A DNA stretch of 64,000 nt from Clostridiales bacterium (GTDB taxonomy: Bacteria > Bacillota > Clostridia > Peptostreptococcales > Anaerovoracaceae): positions 1,702,929-1,766,928 of the forward strand of contig CP042469.1 in assembly GCA_015243575.1 (NCBI GenBank), written 5' to 3'. The notes under the pieces are model-generated. The model ran no database searches. It saw nothing but the letters and a program-made list of their open reading frames with translations, and was not told the origin of the DNA. Positions 44,431 to 53,634 of the stretch are shown in pieces. Every line of letters starts with the position of its first letter. Within the stretch, counting starts at the first letter, position 1. The position numbers and the translations under genes were made by a program.

Positions 44431-46281
44431 GTGCATATGAACCAAAATATCTTTATTTATGGCATGCTGATATTCTCATTATTTCTGGTGGTGTTCATTT
44501 CGGGTATCATTGCCCGGATGAAACGAAAACAGCAGATTCACTATGCATTTTTAATGACAAATGCTTGTATGATCTTATGGACCTCCATCCGGTTGATTCA
44601 AAAGATTCTGTATGATACACAGGGTGTATTCTATCCTACGCTGGAGCACTTATCTTATATTCCCGTGTGCATTGTCCCTGTATTCTTGTTGATGATCGGG
44701 ATTGTATTTGCCAAAACCAGAGTTCGGTGGAATTGGAACTATCTTTTGATTTTGATTGTTCCTTGTATTTCCATTATCATTGCATTAACCAACAGCCTTC
44801 ATCATTTGTTTATTGTAAAATATGGCTTTATCAGCACGGAATTTGTTTACGGATCTTATTATCTATTCCACGAATTCTACTCCTACGGCTGTATTCTCGT
44901 GGGACTTTGGTTTTTGCTTTCCTTCTCCGTGAAGAATTCGGGCTTTTTTTCTAAGCAATCGCTGCTGATTATCATCGGAGTCTCCTTTCCGCTTGTGGTT
45001 GTGATATTGAGCACGCAAAAGATCGTAACGATGCAGGTATTTTACGAGAATATCTCATTTTCAGTAACGATGCTGTTTTTTGCAATCGCAATTTTTAAAT
45101 TCAAGTTGATGAATGTGATTCCCATCGCACTGCAAAAAATAGTTGATCTCATCTCTGACAGCTATATTGTCGTTAACGAGGAAGATGAAATTATCGACTA
45201 TAACCGTACGTTTCTTGAGACCTTCAGAGATATGGTAACGATCAAAAGAAAAGCTCCCTTGCTCCGTGTGCTTACCTCAGCCTCTGTTTCTTTCAACCAT
45301 GAGGAGATCATGGAGGGTCTGGCTATTGTAAAGGCGCAGCGGATCCATATGGCATTAGAGGAACATATTTGCGGTAAAAACTTTGATAAACATTTCGGAA
45401 TTGAGATGATCCCTATTTTCTCTGATAAAAAGTATCTGGGCTCCATTCTCCTTTTCAAAGATGTTACCGAATACAAAAGGCACATCGAGATCATCAAGCG
45501 GAATCAGGAAATCCTTTTGGAACAGGAGCGCATGGCTTCCCTAGGCCACATGATTGGCGGGATTGCGCATAACCTGAAAACTCCAATCATGTCTTTATCC
45601 GGCGGAATTGAAGCCCTGCATGATTTAGTGACCGAATACCGGGAATCCATTTCTGATCCCCAGGTTACGACCGAGGATCATTTGGAAATTGCGAGGGAAA
45701 TGGAAGAATGGCTTGAAAAAATGAAGCCCTACTGCAGATACATGTCGGATGTCATCAGTGCAGTCAAGGGACAGGCTGTTCAAATGACCGATTCCAGTAC
45801 CGATAAATTCACTGTCGAAGAACTTTTAAAGCGCATTGAAGTGCTCATGCATCACGAGCTCAAAATCACACATTGTAATCTATTGATTCAGTCCTCTATT
45901 GATCCTAACACAGAGATCAAAGGAGAGCTGAACAACTTGGTACAGATTTTTGACAACATCATCAGCAATTCTATTCAGTCCTACGAAGGGCAGCCCGGCA
46001 ATGTGGAACTTCTGGTCAGCAAAAACGACGAAGAGATACATTTTGTATTCAAGGATTTCGGCAAGGGAATTCCTGATGATATTCAGCCGCGTCTTTTTAG
46101 AGAGATGGTAACCACCAAGGGAAAAGATGGAACTGGGCTGGGTTTATACATGTCCTCTTCCACAATCAAAGGCCGTTTCGGCGGCAACATGTGGTTTTCC
46201 TCTAAAGAAGGTGAAGGAACAAGCTTTTATATTACAATTCCCAGTCTTACCAGTCAAATTAGAAACGGGGGGTATTCATGA
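44431..46281 (+). CDS. Sensor histidine kinase with N-terminal 7TM region
   Basis: Membrane sensor kinase (616 aa). Residues 1-225 contain about seven hydrophobic segments (7TMR-HisK type), then a PAS-like domain (about 235-345), a HisKA domain with phospho-His in GGIAHNLKTP (near 379), and the HATPase with DFGKGIPDDIQPRLF and DGTGLGLYMSSSTIKG. Start is GTG at 44431 behind GAGGTG; an ATG lies two codons later. It follows the NRPS by 19 bp and precedes the HD-GYP regulator, so it may sense the NRPS product or control its use. Confidence 0.9.
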   Translation: MHMNQNIFIYGMLIFSLFLVVFISGIIARMKRKQQIHYAFLMTNACMILWTSIRLIQKILYDTQGVFYPTLEHLSYIPVCIVPVFLLMIGIVFAKTRVRWNWNYLLILIVPCISIIIALTNSLHHLFIVKYGFISTEFVYGSYYLFHEFYSYGCILVGLWFLLSFSVKNSGFFSKQSLLIIIGVSFPLVVVILSTQKIVTMQVFYENISFSVTMLFFAIAIFKFKLMNVIPIALQKIVDLISDSYIVVNEEDEIIDYNRTFLETFRDMVTIKRKAPLLRVLTSASVSFNHEEIMEGLAIVKAQRIHMALEEHICGKNFDKHFGIEMIPIFSDKKYLGSILLFKDVTEYKRHIEIIKRNQEILLEQERMASLGHMIGGIAHNLKTPIMSLSGGIEALHDLVTEYRESISDPQVTTEDHLEIAREMEEWLEKMKPYCRYMSDVISAVKGQAVQMTDSSTDKFTVEELLKRIEVLMHHELKITHCNLLIQSSIDPNTEIKGELNNLVQIFDNIISNSIQSYEGQPGNVELLVSKNDEEIHFVFKDFGKGIPDDIQPRLFREMVTTKGKDGTGLGLYMSSSTIKGRFGGNMWFSSKEGEGTSFYITIPSLTSQIRNGGYS

Positions 46282-46382
46282 GGCACGAATTATTAGTACG
46301 ACAGAAATTATTCCTTGAAATGGGTGCGCTGCCCAATCGCGAAGCGCATTCCCCTCGTTCTGAAAGGATGGATCGCATATGA
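46278..46382 (+). CDS. Micro-ORF of 34 codons bridging kinase and regulator
   Basis: A frame that starts inside the kinase stop (ATGA at 46278-46281) and ends inside the regulator start (ATATGA; TGA at 46380-46382). The product would be MRHELLVRQKLFLEMG and then a Pro/Arg/Ser-rich end. It has no recognised domain. It could be a real microprotein, a device for translational coupling, or the leftover of a frameshift. Low confidence as a protein. Confidence 0.35.
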   Translation: MRHELLVRQKLFLEMGALPNREAHSPRSERMDRI

Positions 46383-47881
46383 GACGAGAGAGGTTCCAGA
46401 TATCCTCAAATTATAAAATCCTGCTGGTGGATGATGAACCAGGCATTGTAGACTCACTGTCAGTGGTCTTGAAAAGAAGCGGATATCATTACACCGGGCT
46501 GACCAATCCACTGGAAGCCATTGAGCTTGTCCGAAAGGAGCATTTCGACCTTCTGATTCTCGATTTCCTGATGAGTCCTATTCACGGTGACGAAGTGGTA
46601 CGCCAAATCAGAGAATTCAATAGAGAAATTTACATCCTTCTGCTCACCGGACATAAAGATCTGGCTCCTCCTCTGGAAACCATCAGAGCATTGGACATAC
46701 AGGGATACTGCGAGAAAAGCGACCGATTTGACCAGCTTCTGCTCCTTGTTGAATCAGGGATAAAATCCATCGCTCAAATGCGGCTGATCAAAAAATTTCA
46801 AGAAGGTCTCAATAAGATTCTGCAGGCTGTTCCGAAAATTTATCAGCTTCAGCCCATCGGCAGCATTCTGGAAGAAATTCTCACTGAAATTCTTCCACTT
46901 ATGAACAGCAAGAACGCGTTCATTCTCGTGGATGACGTTACCCAATTCAGTCCGGGGAACAACAGTATTTTCAAGGGGATTGGCATTTATCACACCGACA
47001 TCCACGACTTTATGGAAATGCTGAATCCTTCTCTGATGGAGCATATCGGTCATGCAAGGCTTAACAAAAGTTCTGTGAAGCTGCAAGGCGGTGTGGTGGT
47101 TCCTCTGATCAATGAATATCATCAGGATATCGGCATCATTTATGTAGAGAGTGACGATCTTGAGGATGGTCTGAAGCTTCTTGAAATCTACTCAAATCAG
47201 GCAGCTTCTTCTATCAACAATGCGTTCCTCCACTCCTTAGTCAATATTAAGAATGACGAGCTGAATAAAACCTATGACCAGCTCCGTGAGCGTTATATGG
47301 ATACCATTGAGGCGCTTCGAATGGTAGTAGATGCGAAAGATACTTACACCAGAGGCCACTCAGACAGGGTAGCCTACTACGCATCCAAAATTGGTGAGTC
47401 CTTTGGTATGAGCAAAGAAGAATTGGAACTGCTTAAGGTCAGCGGCCTCTTTCATGATGTAGGAAAAATCGGGACCTCAGATGATATTCTTTTCAAGAAA
47501 GAAAAGCTTACCGATCGAGAATTAATTGAAATCAGAAAGCATCCGCTCAAGGGAGCTCACATCCTTTCCGCGATCTCTATGTTTAAGGAAGTAGCTCCTA
47601 TCGTGAAATGTCATCACGAGAGGGTTGATGGCAGCGGATATCCGGAAGGCCTTAAAGGCGATCAGATTCCTTTCATGTCACGTATTATCGCAGTGGCTGA
47701 TGCATTCGATGCGATGATGTCTGACAGGCGTTACCGTTCAAAGCTTCCCTTTGAGGAAGCACAAAATCAGTTGGTCCTGGGTTCGGGGACTCAGTTTGAT
47801 CAAGACGTTGTAGTCCAATTCAATCATGTCCTGGATAAATTTCCTGATATGATTAAAGAGCTAACTGAGACGTATGAATAA
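46379..47881 (+). CDS. Response regulator with GAF-like and HD-GYP domains
   Basis: 500-aa regulator. Receiver domain with VDDEPG and phospho-Asp62 (LLILDFLM), a GAF-like middle (about 150-290), and an HD-GYP phosphodiesterase domain with HDVGKIG (near 357) and HHERVDGSGYPEGL (near 418). The catalytic residues are intact, so it should break down cyclic di-GMP when phosphorylated. Partner kinase lies immediately upstream. This would tie the NRPS operon to cyclic di-GMP levels. Confidence 0.9.
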   Translation: MRRERFQISSNYKILLVDDEPGIVDSLSVVLKRSGYHYTGLTNPLEAIELVRKEHFDLLILDFLMSPIHGDEVVRQIREFNREIYILLLTGHKDLAPPLETIRALDIQGYCEKSDRFDQLLLLVESGIKSIAQMRLIKKFQEGLNKILQAVPKIYQLQPIGSILEEILTEILPLMNSKNAFILVDDVTQFSPGNNSIFKGIGIYHTDIHDFMEMLNPSLMEHIGHARLNKSSVKLQGGVVVPLINEYHQDIGIIYVESDDLEDGLKLLEIYSNQAASSINNAFLHSLVNIKNDELNKTYDQLRERYMDTIEALRMVVDAKDTYTRGHSDRVAYYASKIGESFGMSKEELELLKVSGLFHDVGKIGTSDDILFKKEKLTDRELIEIRKHPLKGAHILSAISMFKEVAPIVKCHHERVDGSGYPEGLKGDQIPFMSRIIAVADAFDAMMSDRRYRSKLPFEEAQNQLVLGSGTQFDQDVVVQFNHVLDKFPDMIKELTETYE

Positions 47882-47888
47882 ATGCAAA

Positions 47889-47932
47889 ACAGGCCATTTC
47901 CTCAGGATTGCAATCCTGTAGAAACGGCCTGT
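47889..47932 (+). terminator. Bidirectional terminator after the NRPS operon
   Basis: ACAGGCC and GGCCTGT form the outer stem with TTTC/GAAA, an inner CAGGATTGCAATCCTG stem, and TTTTA follows. The mirrored A-run serves the converging DUF4153 gene. Confidence 0.8.
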
Positions 47933-47941
47933 TTTACTCCA

Positions 47942-49783
47942 TCATGGGTTGTCATTCTCCCTCAGATAGATCATATCTAAGTCAAAATAATAGTTGATGC
48001 GGTCTCCAACAGGATCCACGTTGATCTGAATATTATTGAAGATCAAAAGCACCTCTGCATCTACACTTGCAAACAAAACGCTCATGTCTTCAAGAGAGGC
48101 TTCCGCTTGCCCTGACTGGCGTCCCGGCGGATATTTCTTGGTGATTCGATCTATATAGCCATTCATATCCTCTTCAAGGATGATGCGTCCATCCAGGCTG
48201 ATCTTCAGGGTGGGCACTCCGTCTGAAGGACGAATTTCCCAATCGATGATATAGTTACCTTTGTCTCCTTTAAATTCGGCCTTGTCTCCCTGCAAATGAA
48301 TCCCCCATTGATAATTGGTAACATCCATCGCATCCGGCTTCAAATACAATGAGGTTCCCAGGTAATCCACGGATCCGTCATCCCACTTCGGCCATACAGG
48401 TTCAAAGCCGAGTTTTGCTTTGAAGGCAGTACGATCACTCAAATTGTCGTCAAACCATGCAGGAAGTTTGGCATCCTCCGCACCAGCAAGAAAGTAAACC
48501 GCGTCGGTCATGGATTCGCGTACAGACAATTCGGGGTCTGATGCGGCCTGAATCAATTTTCCATCTTTCAGCATTCCCTCACTGCTAAGCAATGTTTCAA
48601 GGCGGTCTATCTGGGCAAAAACTGGCATGCCCTGATACCCTACCGCCGGCAGGACTGAAAAAACGGAAGCTGCGCAGATCGTTGCGGCGATAAGGCGATG
48701 AGCCTTTGTTTTTAGAAGGATTAGGAGAATCGCCGCTATTGCCGAAATCACCCAAACCAGGATAAACCAATACTCGGAGACTTTGAGTCCAGTTTTCTCT
48801 AATTGTATCACGATGGCGCCAGCTTCGAAAGCCAGGATGATCAAAGCTGCGAAAGGATAAAAACGTCGATAGAATTTGGCCACTCCAAACTCATGATGTG
48901 TCACCATGATATGAAGCCACAGTCCTACCGCGGAATATGCCGTTGCAATTCCTGCGAGTTCATGAAATGCTGGCCATTCACCCGTCAATAGGATACGTCC
49001 TGACCACAAAAAGAGCACTACGGTTAAGGCCAATATGATGGGGACAAGAATATAACCCAGCAAAATTTCAATAAAACGCGGCTGTCTCTGAACTACCTCG
49101 CGATGTTCATCAAAAACCCCTTTCCGAAAATCAGGAAAATGTCCTAAAAAGATCGTAAAGGCAAGAAAACCGGCAATTGTTCCAATATACATATAGACTT
49201 TTCCGCTCATCCCCTGATAAAGCAATGTCTGCACTGCACCTGCAACCCCAGAAGCACCTGCCATGATCACAATCCCATAAAGGACAGCGATGAAAAAGGC
49301 TTTATGCGTCATGAAAAAGGACTGTGCAAAATCAGTCTGTTCTTTTGGTTCGCCTGCTGCGATGATAAAGGCCAGAAAGCTAATCAAAATGGCGGCACTA
49401 ACCCGTGCTACAGCCAGCGTTGAAATTACTTCATAGCGTGCTGAAGCATCAGGATTGGATGCTCCCCAAAAGAAAAGCATCAGAAACACAATAATGGCAA
49501 CTGCCGAGCCGAGCAGATTTGCGGCCACAAATGCACGCTGATTGGAAAAGCGGGTCTGCGCTATGGTTATTGCAGCCATACTGAACACAGCTCCCAGAGC
49601 AAAGGCCCAATGCAGACAATTAAATAGAAAATTGTAAGGTTCTTGTGCAGGCCAATCAAGCTGTATTCTGATCATTGTGACAATAGAAAAAGCCAGGGCA
49701 CTCAGAATAGCAGCAGGAAATGTCTCAAAAGCTCTGACCGCCCCTCCGAAAATATTCAATATCGATCGTGTTAAAGTATTCAT
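47942..49783 (-). CDS. DUF4153 family membrane protein
   Basis: A 613-aa membrane protein: about 11 hydrophobic segments in residues 1-385 and a soluble C-terminal domain of about 220 residues. The order fits DUF4153, whose function is unknown. The C-terminal domain contains FDDNLSDRTAFKAKLGFEP and several Trp/Asp-rich strands and is probably extracytoplasmic. Monocistronic, converging on the NRPS operon. Confidence 0.75.
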   Translation of the reverse strand: MNTLTRSILNIFGGAVRAFETFPAAILSALAFSIVTMIRIQLDWPAQEPYNFLFNCLHWAFALGAVFSMAAITIAQTRFSNQRAFVAANLLGSAVAIIVFLMLFFWGASNPDASARYEVISTLAVARVSAAILISFLAFIIAAGEPKEQTDFAQSFFMTHKAFFIAVLYGIVIMAGASGVAGAVQTLLYQGMSGKVYMYIGTIAGFLAFTIFLGHFPDFRKGVFDEHREVVQRQPRFIEILLGYILVPIILALTVVLFLWSGRILLTGEWPAFHELAGIATAYSAVGLWLHIMVTHHEFGVAKFYRRFYPFAALIILAFEAGAIVIQLEKTGLKVSEYWFILVWVISAIAAILLILLKTKAHRLIAATICAASVFSVLPAVGYQGMPVFAQIDRLETLLSSEGMLKDGKLIQAASDPELSVRESMTDAVYFLAGAEDAKLPAWFDDNLSDRTAFKAKLGFEPVWPKWDDGSVDYLGTSLYLKPDAMDVTNYQWGIHLQGDKAEFKGDKGNYIIDWEIRPSDGVPTLKISLDGRIILEEDMNGYIDRITKKYPPGRQSGQAEASLEDMSVLFASVDAEVLLIFNNIQINVDPVGDRINYYFDLDMIYLRENDNP

Positions 49784-50009
49784 AATCTCACTACCTTTCC
49801 TATTGGATTTCTTATTTTATTTGTAACCATTATTTCTTGTTGTACTCACTTTTTTACGAATCCAGCATAGGCTTCTTGTATGCCTTACCATAAATCAATC
49901 CGTATATTTCCTTCAAAATGAGGATTTACTCTTCAGTTCGTATACATAACTAACCAAATAAGTAGCATTACTATACTGACAAATCCATTGCAAGGAAGGT
50001 AAAACAAGT

Positions 50010-51107
50010 ATGATAAATGATGAAAGATCCATCGTCCTACTAAAAAGGTTGTCTGAAGAATCAGGGGTTTCCGGTTATGAGATGCCGATAAGAAAGCTAT
50101 TGACAGAATATCTTGAACCCCTCTCCGATGAGCTGCTGGAGGATCATCTGGGAAGTCTGGCCGCCAAGATTACTGGCCAAGAGCAGGAGCTGAAAATTAT
50201 GCTGGCCGCTCATATGGATGAAGTAGGATTGATGGTCACAAAAATTTCAGACGAAGGCTTCATTAAATTTCTGAAGCTTGGAGGATGGTGGGATCCGGTA
50301 CTGTTGAACCAGAAGGTTCAGATATACAATTCTGCGCGTAAAGTCACCGGAATTATCGGAGCGAAAGCGCCCCATATATTAACGCCTGAGGAAAAGAAAC
50401 AGCCGGTCACAATCAATTCTCTGTTCATTGACATAGGCGCGAGCAGTAAAGATGAGGTCGAAGCACTTGGCATTCGCTCCGGTGATCCGGTTGTCCCCTT
50501 CAGCACGTTTGAAATGTGTGAAAACTTTAGATGTTTTCGGGGGAAAGCATTGGATGATCGCATTGGTTGCTCCATGCTGGTTGAGATTTTCAGGGAGCTA
50601 CGTGATACCCCTGTCCCCGGAACAGTCTATGGCGTTATGACGGTGCAGGAGGAAGTCGGCATTAGAGGTGCCGGGACCAGTGTATCTGTTGTAAAGCCTG
50701 ATCTGGCAATTGTTCTTGACGTTACAGTTGCTACTGATACTCCGAATATCTCTCCGGGAGACGTTGTATCAAAGACCGCACTGGGAAAAGGTCCGGTGAT
50801 TTGCTTTTATGACGCCAGTATGATTCCTCACATTCCTTTCAGAGACTTTGTAGTGAAAACTGCCGAAGAAAATCAGATCCCGTATCAGATCGAATTAATG
50901 CCCGGTGGAGGAACCGATGCGGGCAAAATTCATCTGTATCGTCAGGGCGTTCCATCCATCGTGATCGGGGTTCCTGTCAGGTATATCCATGATCATTATG
51001 GGATTGCTGATTTGGATGATTACCAAAATGCGCTGAAGCTGGTTCTGGCGTTATTGAATCAGATCAATTCAGTGACATTTCATGCCATTATAAATAGCCA
51101 TTCATAA
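50010..51107 (+). CDS. M42 family metallopeptidase (glutamyl aminopeptidase-like)
   Basis: Cytoplasmic dinuclear-metal aminopeptidase of 365 aa that forms large tetrahedral assemblies in the family. Metal and catalytic motifs: AAHMDEVGLMV, KALDDRIGCSML, VQEEVGIRGA, and the final RYIHDHYGI. It trims peptides from protein turnover or uptake. The start is ATG behind AAGGAAGG. Monocistronic. Confidence 0.92.
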   Translation: MINDERSIVLLKRLSEESGVSGYEMPIRKLLTEYLEPLSDELLEDHLGSLAAKITGQEQELKIMLAAHMDEVGLMVTKISDEGFIKFLKLGGWWDPVLLNQKVQIYNSARKVTGIIGAKAPHILTPEEKKQPVTINSLFIDIGASSKDEVEALGIRSGDPVVPFSTFEMCENFRCFRGKALDDRIGCSMLVEIFRELRDTPVPGTVYGVMTVQEEVGIRGAGTSVSVVKPDLAIVLDVTVATDTPNISPGDVVSKTALGKGPVICFYDASMIPHIPFRDFVVKTAEENQIPYQIELMPGGGTDAGKIHLYRQGVPSIVIGVPVRYIHDHYGIADLDDYQNALKLVLALLNQINSVTFHAIINSHS

Positions 51108-51212
51108 GTGATCATTGAGGCAGTAAATTGTAAAAAAGAGCCCGTGTATATCAGATAATAATAGAATAGATACACATATTTTCTTCTGGAAATGATTATA
51201 ATTCTATAACGA

Positions 51213-51265
51213 TCTAGTACCTTGGCAGACTTAAGCTTTGCTTTTAAGCTTGCCAAGGTACTAGA
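51213..51265. other. Perfect long stem-loop upstream of the ZIP transporter
   Basis: TCTAGTACCTTGGCA (51213-51227) has its exact complement at 51251-51265, with an inner CTTAAGC/GCTTTTAAG partial stem. No T-run follows on either strand, so it is not a plain terminator. It may be an mRNA structure or a small mobile-element relic. The remaining part of 51108-51330 is featureless. Confidence 0.5.
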
Positions 51266-51330
51266 AAGATCCCAGCCTCAAGGTTGATTCCTCTTCTTCA
51301 ATTGAATCCAAAATATTTTATGGAGTAATC

Positions 51331-52086
51331 ATGTATTCTATCATATCTTCACCTATTTGGACTGGTCTTTCCGGAATTCTGACGGGCTTTGCCGGGATTT
51401 CCATTGGTATTGCAATATCTCATTTCACGAAACAAAGGGGAAGACGGTTTCGAGGTACTGCATTAGGTTTTATCGGTGGTCTCATGCTAGCCATCGTAAC
51501 ATTTGATTTACTTCCTGAGTCTTATGAACAGGGAAACGTCTTTCTCACGGCTGCGGGGATTATTTTAGGATTGGCTCTGGCAGTATTTCTAGACGGAGCG
51601 CTGCATCACGACAATATACTGATTGGAAACCGGTACAGCGGGCGATTTGCGAAGGCAGCAATACTTATGGCGATCGGAATTGGTATTCATAACATTCCAA
51701 GCGGAATTGCCCTAGGGTCTTTATTTTTAGCCTCCCCGATCAAGGCCTTTCATCTTGCAGTGGCATTGGTGATCCACGGAATACCTGAAGGTCTCGCTGT
51801 CGGGCTCTTTTTGAAAGAAAGCAAAGCTAAATCAAGTACTCTAATGATGATATCACTCCTTACCTCATTACCCATGGGACTTGGTTCCTTGCTAGGAAGG
51901 ATTGTTGGTACAATTTCACCTACAGTTACATCTGTAAGTCTAGCCTTTGCGGGTGGAATGATTTTGTACATTATCTGCAGAGAAACGCTCCCCGGTGCTA
52001 CAGATACCTGGAGAGGCAGAATGTCCGCCATCGGCAACATAACAGGCTTTGTTGCGGGGATGCTGTTTGTATCATTTCTTCATTAG
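51331..52086 (+). CDS. ZIP family metal transporter
   Basis: Zinc/iron permease (251 aa, about eight hydrophobic segments). The metal-binding motifs HNIPSGIALG and HGIPEGLAVG are on the two central helices. Likely imports zinc or another divalent metal. Start ATG follows GGAG. A long perfect hairpin lies 65 bp upstream. Confidence 0.88.
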   Translation: MYSIISSPIWTGLSGILTGFAGISIGIAISHFTKQRGRRFRGTALGFIGGLMLAIVTFDLLPESYEQGNVFLTAAGIILGLALAVFLDGALHHDNILIGNRYSGRFAKAAILMAIGIGIHNIPSGIALGSLFLASPIKAFHLAVALVIHGIPEGLAVGLFLKESKAKSSTLMMISLLTSLPMGLGSLLGRIVGTISPTVTSVSLAFAGGMILYIICRETLPGATDTWRGRMSAIGNITGFVAGMLFVSFLH

Positions 52087-52098
52087 GCCGAGTTTAAG

Positions 52099-52379
52099 TT
52101 AAATCGATTCATGAAGAAGAATATCATACCCATTGGTAAGTCTGACAAAATCAAACCGATAGCTTTTTCCGTTTCCGGACGCGTAAATACTGATCATATT
52201 GCCGTTTTGCTCGGTTCTATCAATTTTATCAATCAGCTTTAGATTATCGCCGTAAACGATTTTATCTGATCGTTTTGCAGACAAGTTTAATAAATTTGGC
52301 AATGCAAAGTAACAAATTGTGCCAAGTAAAACAATGCAAATGCCAGAGAAAGTGCCTTATTTTTCGTTTTCATTCCCAT
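52099..52379 (-). pseudogene. Small membrane protein gene with an apparent 1-nt deletion
   Basis: ATG at 52377-52379 has a strong Shine-Dalgarno (TGGAGGGG) and opens MGMKTKNK, but the frame then meets a stop at once after 30 codons. The next frame, entered near 52357, reads GTFSGICIVLLGTICYFALP, a clean membrane segment, and runs to 52099 with a soluble domain (about 92 aa total). One added base near 52357 restores a continuous protein. So it is either a recent frameshift mutation or a sequence error. No family recognised. Confidence 0.55.
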
Positions 52380-52461
52380 AACCGTCCCCTCCACACTACA
52401 ATATATGAAGCGGTTATAGTTTTAATTTATAATGAATTCCAATGCCATCACTGCATCGCTA

Positions 52462-53634
52462 TCACATTAACCGTCGTTTCAGGAGCTTATTTACGGTCAG
52501 ACAGATAACCATCGTAATCAGCATATCCGGCAATGTATTGCCAAGAATCGTATCTACCTGCATCAGCATTTGGTAGATGATAAAGCCTGCAAGCCATATT
52601 ACCAGATTGACTGGATTTGCTCCGGAAGCCGTACAGTCTTTCTTCAGCAGGAAATAGTCGGTGATCATAATTGCTATCATTGGAGCAAAAACTGAGCCAA
52701 TCAGGTACAGGAAGTCCATAATGTTATCCATCGGATAGATCACAGCCCCAATGGTTCCGATGATGGTTACAATGACGCCGACCCATTTTGCCTTCAGTTT
52801 CCCTGTGAGCGATTCAGCTGATACTCCTGCAGAAAATGCATCCATAAAGGTTGTGGTAACTGTTGAAAAAACGATGATCAATAAGCCTGCTATGCCTAAT
52901 CCGGCATTGACCATAATCTGTCCGATACCGAATTCTCCCGTATAGAGCGCCATCCCCATACCGATCGCATACATCCAGCAGCTTGTCAGACCGTATACCA
53001 CGGTGCTTACCGCCGTAGCCGCCAAAGGTCTTTCAGCCTCTCTAGTATAATCACTGATCAGAGGAAGCCACGACAAAGGCATTGCTGCCGCTAATTCCAC
53101 TGCTAGACCAAAGCTTAAGGAATCATCCGACAGAAAACCTGCCGTATTCCCCGCGAAGATCCCCCTGCAAAGTACTAGTGTCAGGAGGAAAAGTGCCGTC
53201 ATTGCTATGACGTTGAACTTCCTAAGGTTTGTAATGCCGATCAGGATCCATATAACAATCAATGCGCCGACAACAACGCACCATACCCAGGGACCGGTTT
53301 CCATGATTCCATTAGCCGCCAGAGACGCATCATAAATCATGATGGCTGTCCAGCCTACAAGCTGCAGAACGTTCAATACGGCGAACAAGATACCCCCCTT
53401 CTGGCCGAAGCTCATTTTTACCGTTTCCATCGAGCTTCGCCTTGTCCTTGCTCCAATGAGACCCGCCAAAAACAGCATCATACAGCCGATCAAATGACCT
53501 GTAAGGTTGGCTAGCATTCCCTTTGTAAAGCCCAGAGGGGCAAAATAAGTTCCCGTCATGATCTCAGCCATGGATACGGCGGCACCAAACCAGATCAACC
53601 CGTTGCTGAGCACGGAGGTTTTCTTTACATTCAT
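52462..53634 (-). CDS. cytX: Hydroxymethylpyrimidine/cytosine permease CytX (NCS1 family)
   Basis: Nucleobase-cation symporter of 390 aa with about 12 hydrophobic segments. The opening segment FGAAVSMAEIMTGTYFAPLGF and later SADTP-region pattern (DAFSAGVSAESLTGKL) fit CytX. It is the last gene of the TPP-riboswitch operon and overlaps thiD by 4 bp, so its role is uptake of the thiamine pyrimidine precursor HMP, which ThiD then phosphorylates. Confidence 0.87.
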   Translation of the reverse strand: MNVKKTSVLSNGLIWFGAAVSMAEIMTGTYFAPLGFTKGMLANLTGHLIGCMMLFLAGLIGARTRRSSMETVKMSFGQKGGILFAVLNVLQLVGWTAIMIYDASLAANGIMETGPWVWCVVVGALIVIWILIGITNLRKFNVIAMTALFLLTLVLCRGIFAGNTAGFLSDDSLSFGLAVELAAAMPLSWLPLISDYTREAERPLAATAVSTVVYGLTSCWMYAIGMGMALYTGEFGIGQIMVNAGLGIAGLLIIVFSTVTTTFMDAFSAGVSAESLTGKLKAKWVGVIVTIIGTIGAVIYPMDNIMDFLYLIGSVFAPMIAIMITDYFLLKKDCTASGANPVNLVIWLAGFIIYQMLMQVDTILGNTLPDMLITMVICLTVNKLLKRRLM

